The notes beneath the pieces are model-generated. The model saw nothing but the letters and a program-made list of their open reading frames with translations, made no database searches and had not been told where the DNA came from. The position numbers were made by a program, and so were the translations under genes. Below are positions 27,001 to 33,431 of a stretch of DNA of 64,000 nt, piece by piece (the first letter of the stretch is position 1; the number at the start of each line of letters is the position of its first letter). Source of the DNA: Euleptes europaea (taxonomy: Eukaryota; Chordata; Lepidosauria; Squamata; Sphaerodactylidae); the NCBI RefSeq assembly GCF_029931775.1, contig NC_079318.1, positions 33,866,159 through 33,930,158 of the forward strand, in the 5' to 3' direction.

Positions 27001-27483
27001 GTTGTTCTCATTCTTCTCCTCTTTTCTTCTCTCCTCTAGGTCTCTGTAGTCATTTGCACGGCCTTTATCACAGCATGGTCTCCATATGCAGTCAGCTCTA
27101 TGTGGTCTGCCTATGGTTACCCTGTGCCTAATTTAACTAGCATCTTTGCCAGCCTTTTTGCAAAGTCTGCCAGTTTCTACAACCCCATCATTTACTTTGG
27201 AATGAGCTCCAAATTCCGGCGGGACATTTTCGTCTTGCTTCGCTGTGCCAGAGAGCTCAAGGATCCCGTGAAGCTCAAACGGTTCAAGCATCTCAGGCAG
27301 AAACAGGAGAATTCACCTTCTCGGACTGGAGAGAAATCTGTGGAAGTTGTTCAGCCTGCCCTAAGTCCTGATTCTGGGGTGGGGAGTCGCTCTAACACCC
27401 CTCCTCCTGTAACCAGGGAGGCGTATTTTACTGCTTTTGATATGTCATCCAACAACCCTGACATTGAATGTGTTCGACTGTGA
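2838..27483 (+). CDS. Opsin-5 (neuropsin)-like non-visual opsin, five exons, 5' incomplete
   Basis: A retinal-binding GPCR that would sit in the plasma membrane and couple light, probably UV or violet, to a G protein. Spliced exons are 2838-3043, 18969-19068, 21670-21774, 25295-25518 and 27040-27483, with matching phases (0, 1, 1, 0) and GT-AG introns, giving about 359 residues from mid-TM1. In rhodopsin numbering it shows C110 and C187 for the disulfide, W265 in AWSPY, K296 in FAKSASFYNP for the Schiff base, NPIIY at 302-306 and SSKFR at 310-314. D113 occupies the counterion site. TRY replaces E/DRY. Loop-2 CEIDW and TM6 ITAWSPYAV match the Opn5 group. Position 188 is Glu; Opn5L1 is known to use Cys188, which argues against that paralog. 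Opn5L2/Opn8 and Opn6 remain open. All exons are open and conserved, so the gene looks functional. The N-terminal exon is outside the window or unrecognised. Confidence 0.92.
3213..3650. mobile_element. Non-autonomous DNA element, GC-rich, with inverted ends
   Basis: Left end GGCCTAAAACACACGG and right end CGTGCGTTTTAGGCC are inverted copies, and both continue into TTTCTGCCCAGGCTCCTCCC. The flanks share ATA, compatible with a 3-bp duplication of the PIF/Harbinger type; this class is inferred. The inside is CpG-rich and has no coding sequence I recognise. It sits in the first intron, 170 bp after the exon. Confidence 0.65.
3651..5485. other. AT-rich intron sequence
   Basis: Mostly unique-looking intron. 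4110-4260 is A/T-rich low complexity. 4708-4790 resembles a short squamate repeat with a GCAATCCT start and an AAATCAATGCAA middle, too diverged to call. No exon seen. Confidence 0.5.
5490..5790. repeat. Polypyrimidine tract
   Basis: About 300 bp strongly biased to C and T on the + strand with irregular CCTCTCCCC and TTCCTCC runs. It is not a simple short-period repeat. Similar tracts lie at 28990-29700 and, purine-biased, at 37736-37950. Confidence 0.6.
5815..6632 (-). mobile_element. L2-like LINE, 3' part
   Basis: A minus-strand frame (6107-6598, 163 codons) encodes the end of a LINE reverse transcriptase: SRLDYCNSLYVGLP, LQLVQNAAARLLTG, LHWLQLEYRIRFKVL, TFKALHGLGPSYL and the tail WWNALPNNIRALRDLKEF. 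These motifs mark the L2/CR1 group. The 3' untranslated part runs to a (TTTA)n tail at 5815-5850, with the GCCCGCCCTCCCCCGG block just inside it. The RT core and endonuclease are absent, the usual 5' truncation. Confidence 0.82.
6634..6832 (-). mobile_element. Sauria-type SINE
   Basis: Reverse complement of the element at 471-674. Visible on the + strand are CACAACAATACTATGAGGTA, the B-box complement GGATTCAAACTTGGG and the A-box complement TCTAACCACTATATCA. It directly follows the L2-like LINE. Confidence 0.82.
6833..7075 (-). repeat. Unnamed module fused upstream of a Sauria-type SINE, copy 2
   Basis: Reverse complement of 40-164 plus 367-470, without the MITE insertion. On the + strand it reads ATCAAGTCACCCC, AGTCCTCCCTCAAAG and GGTTGCCTAGCAACC in order. 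The module is joined to the tRNA-like head of the SINE exactly as in copy 1. Confidence 0.6.
7102..7335 (-). mobile_element. Stacked LINE/SINE 3' ends
   Basis: Two similar units (7110-7165 and 7195-7250) each contain ATGCCACCTT and CCCAATCAGGGTCCACAA. A third unit (7260-7325) has (TTTG)n, TTTATACCCTGCCCTCCCC and GGCTCAGGGCAG, the tail seen in L2-like elements at 5860, 45850 and 49240. Confidence 0.5.
7336..7999. other. Intron sequence, nothing recognised
   Basis: Unique-looking, moderately AT-rich, with no exon or repeat landmark. Confidence 0.5.
8000..8265 (+). mobile_element. CR1 LINE 3' end
   Basis: Contains GGATGCTGGACTAGATAGAC and TTGGTCTGACCCAGC near 8180-8220, a terminal motif of squamate CR1 elements, followed by CTTTTCTTGTG. 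Non-coding 3' region only. Confidence 0.65.
8655..8905 (+). mobile_element. CR1 LINE 3' end
   Basis: Encodes the RT tail ending with the pattern VFKQWLDKHLLRML and continues to GGCCCCTTCCAACTCTATGA and ATTTTATGGTTC, the CR1 terminal motif. It is 5' truncated and of a different subfamily from the copy just upstream. Confidence 0.8.
9152..9357. mobile_element. hAT-type MITE (family A)
   Basis: Full length; ends TATGGTTGCCAACCTCC and GCTGCCAACCCTA. Flanks GGAATGGG and AGGATGGG agree at 6 of 8 positions, consistent with an aged 8-bp duplication. Confidence 0.82.
9358..9830. other. Intron sequence, nothing firm
   Basis: 9515-9600 has a CACAATCCAACG start that may be a decayed short palindromic repeat common in squamates. 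No exon seen. Confidence 0.4.
9831..9885 (-). repeat. Short repeat shared with 39888-39950 in inverse orientation
   Basis: The stretch GGGGACATGTGGGGACAACA, followed by GTGGTCAAAGAGGTTCA, is the reverse complement of the block at 39888-39950 with few differences. In both places it abuts a family A MITE. Confidence 0.8.
9886..10092. mobile_element. hAT-type MITE (family A)
   Basis: Full length, with ends TAGGGTTGCCAGGTCCC and GAGGTTGGCAACCCTA and the TTGCCACTGGTGGGAGG variant of the left end. The flanks GTGGGGCC and GCCCCTAG do not match, so one side has changed or the unit moved as part of a larger repeat. Confidence 0.85.
10093..13181. other. Long intron stretch, nothing firm
   Basis: Mostly unique. 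11329-11511 begins TCGGGTTGCCATGG and ends GGTAACCCTA and may be a diverged relative of the hAT MITEs. A 15-bp direct repeat TTTCAACTCATAC occurs twice near 10600. No exon recognised. Confidence 0.45.
13182..13242. repeat. Short palindromic repeat
   Basis: GCCATCCTAAGTA at the left is mirrored by GCTTAGGATGGTA at the right, about 60 bp in all. The same motif appears as single arms near 48992 and 63478. Probably a tiny non-autonomous element; class not determined. Confidence 0.45.
13635..13955 (-). mobile_element. CR1 LINE 3' end
   Basis: Starts on the + strand with AGAACATAAGAAAAACC and GCTGGATCAGACCAAGG, the complement of the CR1 end CCTTGGTCTGATCCAGC plus a TTATGTTCT tail. It extends back through TTCCAAGTTGGCAGCCATCA into the RT tail. 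Same subfamily as 21917-24010. Confidence 0.82.
13956..15909. other. Intron sequence, nothing recognised
   Basis: Unique-looking with a short (TTG)n run at 14666-14680. No exon or repeat landmark. Confidence 0.45.
15910..16070. mobile_element. hAT-type MITE (family A), one end missing
   Basis: Begins TAGGGTTGCCAGG and runs through GGGAAATGCCTGGAGAT and CATTTTCTCCAGGTGAACTG, then stops at CTCTGTTCCC. About 40 bp of the far end are lost. Confidence 0.75.
16130..16372. mobile_element. Possible non-autonomous DNA element related to 28260-28424
   Basis: The right end reads GATCCTGGCTGAAACGGGGA then ATAAAGGAGGTTAAAGCGACC, nearly the same as the right arm of the foldback at 28260-28424. The left end is not clear. 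Confidence 0.4.
16862..16950. mobile_element. Decayed hAT-type MITE (family A) fragment
   Basis: ATTGCCAGCTGTGGCTTGGG, AAATTTG and GGGGGTGGTACCTGAGG follow the family order with many changes. Confidence 0.45.
16951..17267. other. Intron sequence, nothing recognised
   Basis: No exon or clear repeat. Confidence 0.4.
17268..17540 (+). mobile_element. 5S rRNA-derived SINE
   Basis: The head CAATCTCATCAGATCTCTGA, AGCTAAGTAGGGTCGGCCCTG, GTTAGTAATTGGATGGGA follows the 5S rRNA body, including the internal promoter region. The 3' part has GGCAGTGGCAAACCACCTCT and GGGGTCACCATAAGTC...CAACTTGATGGC, which resembles the BovB LINE end and suggests BovB mobilisation. The middle holds three tandem copies of a short ACTAGGGTCACT unit. 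Not a working 5S gene: the fold is broken and the ends differ. Confidence 0.85.
17541..18968. other. Intron sequence up to the second visible opsin exon
   Basis: 17550-17640 has decayed MITE-like pieces (GATCTCTGTAGTCTGAAGAT). A 20-bp unit containing TCTGTGTACAAAGTATT is tandemly doubled near 18610-18650. Acceptor TTTTCCAG ends at 18968. Confidence 0.5.
18969..19068 (+). CDS. Opsin exon: TM3 and second intracellular loop
   Basis: Acceptor TTTTCCAG, donor AAAG|GTAAGT; 100 bp, starts phase 0 and ends after one base of a codon. It encodes IDGFLTFLFG through VTRYIKGC and HPNK. Counting from C110 at the end of the previous exon, the Asp in IDG is residue 113 and the Arg in TRY is 135, without any gap. 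The D/E of the E/DRY motif is Thr. Confidence 0.93.
19069..20320. other. Intron sequence, nothing recognised
   Basis: Unique-looking, AT-rich near the exon. No repeat landmark. Confidence 0.45.
20322..20508 (+). mobile_element. 5S rRNA-derived SINE
   Basis: CCCAATCTCATCAGATCTCA, GAAGCTAAACAGGGTCACTA and TTGGAAGGGAGACC match the 5S body, followed by GGCAATGGCAAACCACCTCT and GCCATAAGTCAGCTG. Same family as 17268-17540 but without the tandem expansion and with a decayed 3' end. Confidence 0.82.
20509..21669. other. Intron sequence before the third visible opsin exon
   Basis: A 17-bp unit AGTGTGAGGGCCATTTT is doubled near 21046-21094. Around 21500 is CTAATTACCATGCAAAA, which joins a homeodomain-type TAATTA core to an octamer-like ATGCAAA; a regulatory role is only a guess. 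Acceptor GTTCCAG ends at 21669. Confidence 0.4.
21670..21774 (+). CDS. Opsin exon: TM4 and start of second extracellular loop
   Basis: Acceptor GTTCCAG, donor ACAG|GTAATG; 105 bp, starting after one base and ending after one base of a codon. It encodes HCISNSSIFVILVFIW, then AAFFWSVAPVLGWGSYT. The split codon across the next intron is GAC (Asp). Confidence 0.93.
21917..24010 (-). mobile_element. CR1 LINE, 5' truncated with an internal deletion
   Basis: The 3' end (21917) has two AGAACATA units, complement of the TTATGTTCT tail. Minus-strand frames encode the CR1 reverse transcriptase: 23441-23719 pre-RT segment (IREKRLPSETG), 22739-23164 RT N-half (LPGPDSIHPRVLQEL, PEDWRMANVTLIYKKG, KTQHGFCNGRSSLTNLLEFF), 22539-22739 (ANSMLAIIRQGIENKT, LYKSKVRPYLEYCVQFSSP) and 22259-22582 RT tail (ATKMIRGLQQLPYEEWLKRL). 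The frame jumps from ESVNKHVNRNE straight to LGVVVESSMKMST, so the catalytic YxDD stretch of roughly 200 residues is deleted. The ORF is also broken by frame changes. It lies in the third intron, antisense to the opsin gene. Confidence 0.88.
24011..25294. other. Intron sequence before the fourth visible opsin exon
   Basis: No repeat landmark recognised. The polypyrimidine tract TATTTTTCCTAG ends at 25294. Confidence 0.45.
25295..25518 (+). CDS. Opsin exon: second extracellular loop, TM5, third intracellular loop
   Basis: Acceptor TTCCTAG, donor ACAAGG|GTCAGT; 224 bp, starting with two bases of the split Asp codon and ending phase 0. It encodes RMYGTCEIDW (C187 and E188), then SVYKAYIVSIFICC-type TM5 ending FSYVSIINKVKSS and a basic loop DRQRRTERSVTR. 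Counting back from C187, the split-codon Asp falls at 181 if one gap is allowed upstream. Confidence 0.92.
25519..26317. other. Intron sequence, nothing recognised
   Basis: 25978-25999 is a small palindrome, GGGGTCTACACATGAGTAGACCC-like. No exon or repeat family recognised. Confidence 0.4.
26318..26628 (-). mobile_element. tRNA-derived SINE
   Basis: Reverse complement has a tRNA-like head (GGAGCCCCATGGCGCAGAGT, with GAGTTCGATCCC as B box), then a body with GGTAAAATGAGTACCCAGCT and a 3' end GGGGACCTTTACCTTTACC. A second copy lies at 31591-31896. I do not attach a family name. Confidence 0.78.
26629..27039. other. Intron end before the last opsin exon
   Basis: A long polypyrimidine run (27008-27037) precedes the acceptor CTCTAG. 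No other feature. Confidence 0.5.
27040..27483 (+). CDS. Opsin last exon: TM6, TM7, C-terminal tail
   Basis: Acceptor CTCCTCTAG, phase 0; the stop TGA is 27481-27483. It encodes VSVVICTAFITAWSPY (TM6 with W265 and P267), TM7 with FAKSASFYNPIIY (K296), helix 8 SSKFRRDIFVLLRC with a possible palmitoylated Cys, and a tail of about 85 residues rich in Ser, Thr and Pro (SPDSGVGSRSNTPPP) that would suit receptor-kinase phosphorylation. It ends IECVRL. Confidence 0.94.
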   Translation, partial: VSVVICTAFITAWSPYAVSSMWSAYGYPVPNLTSIFASLFAKSASFYNPIIYFGMSSKFRRDIFVLLRCARELKDPVKLKRFKHLRQKQENSPSRTGEKSVEVVQPALSPDSGVGSRSNTPPPVTREAYFTAFDMSSNNPDIECVRL

Positions 27484-27506
27484 GAACTCTGGCTCTACAC
27501 CATATA

Positions 27507-27713
27507 CTCCAATGTAGAAAAGAAAAAATACCCCCAATATTTGGAATGATCAAATATTACATTGCGACCATTGTGTAATATGGTAATATTGTGAAGCCTA
27601 AACAATATATGTGATTTGTATTACTTTACACGCATATGTTAATTTGTAAGCATTGTGTAATAATATTTGATCATTCCAAATATTGGGGGTATTTTTTCTT
27701 TTCTACCCTGGAG
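27507..27713. mobile_element. Palindromic MITE in the opsin 3' untranslated region
   Basis: The left arm (27507-27560) containing AAAAAATACCCCCAATATTT and GGAATGATCAAATATTA is mirrored by 27661-27713, with about 100 bp of AT-rich spacer. It starts 24 bp after the stop codon. No clear target duplication; a mariner-like or other short element is possible. Confidence 0.7.
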
Positions 27714-28259
27714 TGTTATCTTTACCCCTCCCCCTCACATTCATATTTAGTCTACACCATATACAGAAACACATAGAATACTTCCCAATCACCTTTATCT
27801 CCATCTTTTCCACTAGCACTAATGACACACCAGTACAAGTGTAGCAGATTAAACACAAGCGAAGATTTGTTTCCTCGCAGCTGCACTACCGCAAATGAAA
27901 GGAAATTTTGGGGAGACATTTTTCCATTTGCTTTTAAAAACAAATCCTTATAATTTAATTTAGACGTTACATAATTTTCTGCCATTTTATCCCTTGTTCA
28001 GAAATCCAGTTTTAGTCAGGTTTTTTTTGCTCCCAGCTCCGACAAGCGGGCATTTATTCAGGGATCTGCAGAAAAGACCGCCTGTAGGCATGATACCGGT
28101 ATGCTATTCCACCATCAGCCACCAGAGGGGGGCCGTAAGCTAAGGTTCTCCCTGTGGGAGTCTAAACATTTCACATGCCCCGTGTAACTGCTGCTGTCCG
28201 GACAGGAGAACCCTGCAGTTTTTTGAAGGCCTCCTTCAGGCCACTGGAGCCAAAACAAA
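27714..28259. other. Probable opsin 3' UTR and flank
   Basis: The only polyadenylation-like hexamers nearby are ATTAAA at 27848 and AATAAA inside the foldback at about 28389. The transcript end is not resolved. Confidence 0.4.
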
Positions 28260-28424
28260 GGGCGAAATCGCATGGTTGCTTTAGCCTCCTTTATTCCCTG
28301 TTTCAGTCAGGATTCAGCCAGGATCGAAAGCATGCATTTTGCCGAACGTGCGTTCAATCCTGGCTGAATCCTGGATCCTGAAACAGGGAATAAAGGAGGC
28401 TAAAGCGACCGTGCATTTTCGCCC
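28260..28424. mobile_element. Foldback DNA element
   Basis: Left arm GGGCGAAATCGCATGG, TTGCTTTAGCCTCCTTTATT, CCCTGTTTCAG is mirrored by the right arm CTGAAACAGGGAATAAAGGA, GGCTAAAGCGACC and TTTTCGCCC; arms are about 52 bp with a 60 bp middle. Related right ends occur at 16310-16372 and, more loosely, 3580-3650. PIF/Harbinger-type origin is a guess. Confidence 0.7.
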
Positions 28425-28989
28425 TTAGGGTTAGTCTTAGGTCTGTAGCAACCCTGAGCTAGTCTGCAAATTGTAGATAACACTGCTGGCCTTTCTGCTT
28501 TCTACTTCCACTGGCATTCCTCTTATTACTATAGTTACAATACTGGCCTTAGCTATTTTTTTCACCGATATATAGAAGTCACGACACCCTCCTTGTGTTC
28601 ATTTTGTAAGAGGTGGCAGGTGGAAGAGGCAAGGAAACCGGGCTCTTCTCTGGAAAGCTTGAATTGGCTTGATTTAGCTTTGGGCCCTCCAGATGCTGAC
28701 TGATAAAATGGCTTTTTCTTTGTAAACGTTCTTCAGTCGAGCAGAATGAGATCCCATTAATGTTTGAGAAGCTGGGGCGCTGAACATGCAGATAATGAAC
28801 AATCCCAACCGAATAAGGGAAGGCATACTTTGAAATTATGATTAATTATGATTAAAATGGGAACCCACAATAAAATATTGTGGGGTTTTTTAAAGCTTTC
28901 TCCTTGAGTACCCCTTAAACCCAGCATCAGATCGAAACAGCAATATGGTACGTGAAGTACGGAGCCAAAGGGGAGCAGGATAAAAACAC
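28425..28989. other. Intergenic sequence, nothing recognised
   Basis: No exon or repeat landmark. Confidence 0.4.
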
Positions 28990-29700
28990 TTGTTTTAGAT
29001 CTCTGCTCCCCCTTAGTCCCCTTCTTATACATTTTCATTTTACCCACTATTCCCTCCATTTAATTCCACTTCCTTCTTTCCCCTATAAATGGTCACTTCA
29101 TCCCCATAGCATCCTCCTATTCTCCCCACATCTAACACACCACCCATAATCATTCCATTTGCCTGTAACAATCCTCCTGTCATACCTTTCCTGAGCATCA
29201 ACTCCTTGCCATTCTTCTTGTTTCCTTTCCCCCCCATTCCCCATCTAACCAAAGCATTTCCTTTACGCATTTCATCCTTCACATCTCTATCCTCCCCTTC
29301 CAAACCTGCCCCCAAGACCCGTTCATCCCTGTGGTCCTAGTTTCTACTCCATTTAAGCCCCACGTCCATGCTCCTCCCCTCTTGTTATCCCTCAACTGCC
29401 TCTACAGCACCCGTTAAGTGCCTCATGCCATTCTCTCACCCCTTTCTTGCAAGCTATAATCCCCCCTCTCCCTTCATCTCTCCCCTAGGCTCATGTTAAC
29501 TCTCCACACCTCATTCCCTTAACTTCCTCCCTTAGACACCTCACTCTTTGTTTCACCAAACCATCCCCCAATTTTATCGCTGTTTGTTTCCAACACCTCC
29601 TCTTTTATCTAGATCCTTCCATTTATCATCCCTTCCCAATGCCCCACTGAGAGGACTAGTGGGATAAAGGAAATTGCATTCTGCTCACTCCTGCTCCACT
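28990..29700. repeat. Long polypyrimidine tract
   Basis: About 700 bp with marked C+T excess on the + strand (runs such as TTCCTTTCCCCCCCATTCCCC), not a short-period repeat. It is the longest of three such tracts in the window. Confidence 0.6.
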
Positions 29701-31420
29701 TGCTTCCTTGCTGGCTCCACCTCTGCCCCCCACCACTTACTTCCTGGTAGCCACTGACATCACGGCATTCAGGACCACCAAGAGTGCCCTAAACAACATC
29801 AAGACCTCTGCCTATCTATATATCTAATTCCGGTGCCCCCGCCTGCGGATACCTAATTTGCAGATAGGGGTCCCACTTACAGCAAACAGATGTTTCTGCA
29901 GCATTGGGGGACCCCTGAGTCTACAGAAAAATCTGAAATTTTAAAAATGGTGGGTTTAAATCCCCCCGATTTTTTTTAAAAAGAGCTGCCTATGTATGTA
30001 AAAATGGAGATGACCACCACCGCCACAGAGAGCCAAGCTCCCAGGCTGTGCTACCACCGCAGTGGATGTTTGGGGCCACTTCAGGGACAGATGCAGTGGA
30101 TACCTGGTGCTGCCCGGGGGCCCTGCCGCCGCAGATGCCAGGGGATGCACCAGGTTTTACAGTAAGTGGTTGGGGGAATGGGATTCCCCCCTGCGAGAGG
30201 GAGATGGGATTCCTCCCCCCACGGGTTTTGCAGACCTCCACTTGTATGGCTTAGTACCCACTCCCAAGCATCGGGCACCCCACCTGGCACCAGATGCTTA
30301 GGAGGGTGGCACAAAAACCTATAGCAGATTTCCAGAAGCACACCTTGGCATTCTGAGGACCTTTCAGAACGGCAACAAAATTCTTGCTAGGCAATTTTGA
30401 TATTGCAGGGACCTTGGTTAGGTTTTCTTTTTGCTTGCTAGGGGTAATCTCTCTCTTCCCCCACCCCCAACTCTTTGTTTGTTTGTTTTTGCTAATTAGA
30501 TTTTTCTTCAAACCTAGGGGTTCTCGTGAATTTGTAGAAGTGTGAACTGTAGCCAGGGCTAGCCCTCCTCCCTTTTTTGATCCACACAGGGGCCAGTGCT
30601 TGGCTATTAGATAAAAGAGTGACAAACAGATTTTTGTTCAAGGAAGTTCATATACTTGTATAAAGGTGCTAAACCTAGATAGGCATTGCCAACGTAGTAG
30701 GCTCAGAGCCGAGCTACATATTATGGCAGCTACGGCTTCAACCCATGGCCGCCAATGCTATTTTAGAAGAAGATTTAGCTTTTTAAAACTGGCTGTGGTG
30801 GAATGGCACCTGGTGATCTTGTTCCACTCACCTTCCTCCCCCTGTACCTTTTCAAGTGCGGACATAGCTTTTGGCACTTGAAAAACACTGGGAGGGGGAC
30901 CAGATCCTCTGGTGCGGCCACAGTGTGGGCCTGATCCGGCCCTCACAGCAATCTTTAAACATCTCAGTTTTTCCTCTAAAGTGGCATCATCAGCCGTGGG
31001 TTGGATCCGTGGCCACCTTAACATGTAGTCTGGTTCTCAGAGTCCCATACTTTCACTGTGGGTCTAACACGTTGGAGTACACATGCACTTCTTCCAGAGA
31101 GTCCTTAAAACGCCTGGGATCAAACCTGGACTATCCAGTCATGATACCTGCCCTGTAAAGGGTACCATTCCACACAGCATGACTGCTGTGTATTATAAAG
31201 GGTATGGGTGCTTGGTTGGTTTTTTTAGTGATTCAACAAGAACTGTAGGTCCTGTTATAGCATTTTCAGTATAGGTGTAAACAGCGTAAACTTCTCTCAT
31301 TAGATTTAATTTTTTTAAATGTAGTGAATACCCCTAGTCAAATGTAGTGAATACCCCTAGACCCCGTGCATTCACTATATGCACTTTAGTCTGTCAAACA
31401 GGTTAACAAATTGGACTAAT
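29701..31420. other. Intergenic sequence, nothing firm
   Basis: 30000-30260 is locally GC-rich with CCACCGC runs but has no recognisable coding content. A 26-bp unit AATGTAGTGAATACCCCTAG is doubled at about 31318-31362. Confidence 0.4.
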
Positions 31421-32051
31421 GAAGAAGAGTTGGTTTTTATATGCCAACTTTCTCTACCTTTTAAGGAGAATCAGACCGGGTTACAATCACCTTCCCTTCC
31501 CCTCCCCACAACAAGACAACTTGTGAGGTAGGTGGGGCTGAGAAAGTTCAGAAAGAACTATGACTTGACCATCCAGCTGGCTCCATGTGTAAAAAGGTAA
31601 TGGTAGTCTCCTGTGCAAGCACTGGGTCATTACTGAGCCTTGGGGTGATGTCACATCCCGACATTTACTAGGCAGACTATGTTTAAGGGGTGGTTTGCCT
31701 TTGCCTTTCCCAGACATTTACACTTTACCCCCAGTAAGCTGGGTACTCATTTTACCAACCTTGGATGTATGGAAGGGTGAGTCAACCTTGAGCCGGCTAC
31801 CTGAAACCGACTTCCGTCGGGATCGAACTGAGGTCATGAGCAGAGCTTTTGACTGCAGTACTGCAGCTTACCACTCTGCCCCACGGGGCTCCTTACGGCT
31901 TCATGTGTAGGATTGGGAAAACTAACCCAGTTCACCAGATTAGAATCTGCTACTCATGTGGAGGAGTGGGGAATCAAATCCGGTTCTCCAGATTAGAGTC
32001 CACCACTCTTTAACCACCACACCACACTGCTCTTTGACCACTACACTACGC
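31421..32051 (-). mobile_element. Sauria-type SINE interrupted by another SINE
   Basis: Reverse complement runs from GTGTGGTGTGGTGGTTAAAG (tRNA-like A box) through TTTGATTCCCCACTCC (B box), a duplicated TCTAATCTGG segment and CACCTACCTCACAAG to a 3' end ACCAACTCTTCTTC. It is split by 31591-31896. The flanks share AATGAA. Confidence 0.82.
31591..31896 (-). mobile_element. tRNA-derived SINE nested in a Sauria-type SINE
   Basis: Same family as 26318-26628. The target duplication is plain: GGCTCCATGTGT at 31579-31590 and GGCTTCATGTGT at 31897-31908, one change in 12. This SINE is therefore younger than the Sauria-type copy it entered. Confidence 0.88.
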
Positions 32052-33084
32052 CAATGAATGGATACAGATGGTGAAATCCTAGCTCCTAAAATATTAATTC
32101 TGAGCACATATATGTCCAAGGAATGGTGCTCATACATTTCATTATTAAACGAAGAAAAATACTAACATTTGTGGGAAAACCATGGAATCTAACACTGTCC
32201 AAGATGGCTGGGGAGGCAAATATGTTTTCGCAAAAACTACATTTTCTATTTGTGTTCCTTGGGATGGTTACAAAAAAGCCCACCTTCCTTTCCTCCCTAA
32301 GTATATTTGTTTTGAGATTATCATCTCTAATTACAATTTTAAAACAAATAAACTTTATAAGTAATAAGAAAGTGAACTATGATTTCTTTCATGGGCACGG
32401 ATTTCAACTGAATGCACATTTATTTTTAGGAGAAAATTGAGACTTTTTGGACTTCATTACCATAACTAATGAAAAGCTAATAGATGGAGCTGACCATGAT
32501 AATTCCAGGAGTAAATGGAACCAATGACACAAACAGCCAATTCTTGTCCTTTACTTAAGAAATAGAAGCAGGATGTCAATAAAGAGGCCACAGAACAGTT
32601 AACAGAGACTCTACTTCCCTGTTTCTAGGTATTTCTGTTCTAGTGATCGTTCTATTTTCCAGCTGATGTCCATTTTCTCTCCAGTCAAGCATCTCAGAGA
32701 TGGTATTGATTTAAAACCAGCAGCGTTTTGATTAGCTTTGCTTCTGTTCTGTCCGGGGCATTCTTAAGACAACTGGCTGGAAAGCTGCTACTGGTGCATT
32801 CTCACAAATGTCTGGGCTTTCTTGGAATGCATATGCCCCTGGCCCAAAATGGGCAGGCTGTACATCATTTAAAATCAACCAATTTTAGGTGCATGCGCTT
32901 CCTGTCTTTGCATCTGCACAGACAGGGACAATTATGTTGCTGTATGCCCATACTTAGTGGAGTGAAATAGAGTTCCTTGGTGCGGTATGACAGCATGCAA
33001 AGTGTTTGTAATCCAATTTAGAACACTTCTTTAACACAGACACACTTGGTCTTGGGAGTCAACAAGGCAAAGGAGGGGGGTACC
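32052..33084. other. Intergenic sequence, nothing recognised
   Basis: Unique-looking; no exon or repeat landmark. Confidence 0.4.
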
Positions 33085-33210
33085 ATTTATTTATGTAGAA
33101 AACTTCTCCAAAGAACCTGCTTGAGGCAGCTTACAAAATAAAACATGATAAAAACATACAGCAGCATAAAGTCATTAAAACTTAATAAAGCATTAAAAAC
33201 AAAGCATTAA
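33085..33210 (-). mobile_element. LINE 3' tail fragment
   Basis: CCATTTATTTATGTAG, GGCAGCTTACAAAATAAAAC and repeated AAAGCATTAAAA units are like the 3' end of an L2/CR1-type LINE. Short and unassigned. Confidence 0.4.
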
Positions 33211-33277
33211 AAATCCAGCCAGAGCAGAAAACATTTTGCAGTTTAACATGTGTCATAACAGAGTTCTTGGACTAGAA

Positions 33278-33431
33278 TAGGGTTGCCAACTTCCAGGTAC
33301 TAGCTGGAGATCTCTTGCTATAACAACTGACCTCCAGCCAATAGAGATCAGTTCACCTGGAGAAAATGGCCACTTTGGCAATTGGACTCTATGGCATTGA
33401 GTCCCTCCCCTCCCCAAACCCCGCCCTCTGT
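33278..33431. mobile_element. hAT-type MITE (family A), truncated
   Basis: TAGGGTTGCCAACTTCCAGG, then GATCAGTTCACCTGGAGAAA and CCCCTCCCCAAACCCCGCCC; the last 50 bp are missing. Confidence 0.82.
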
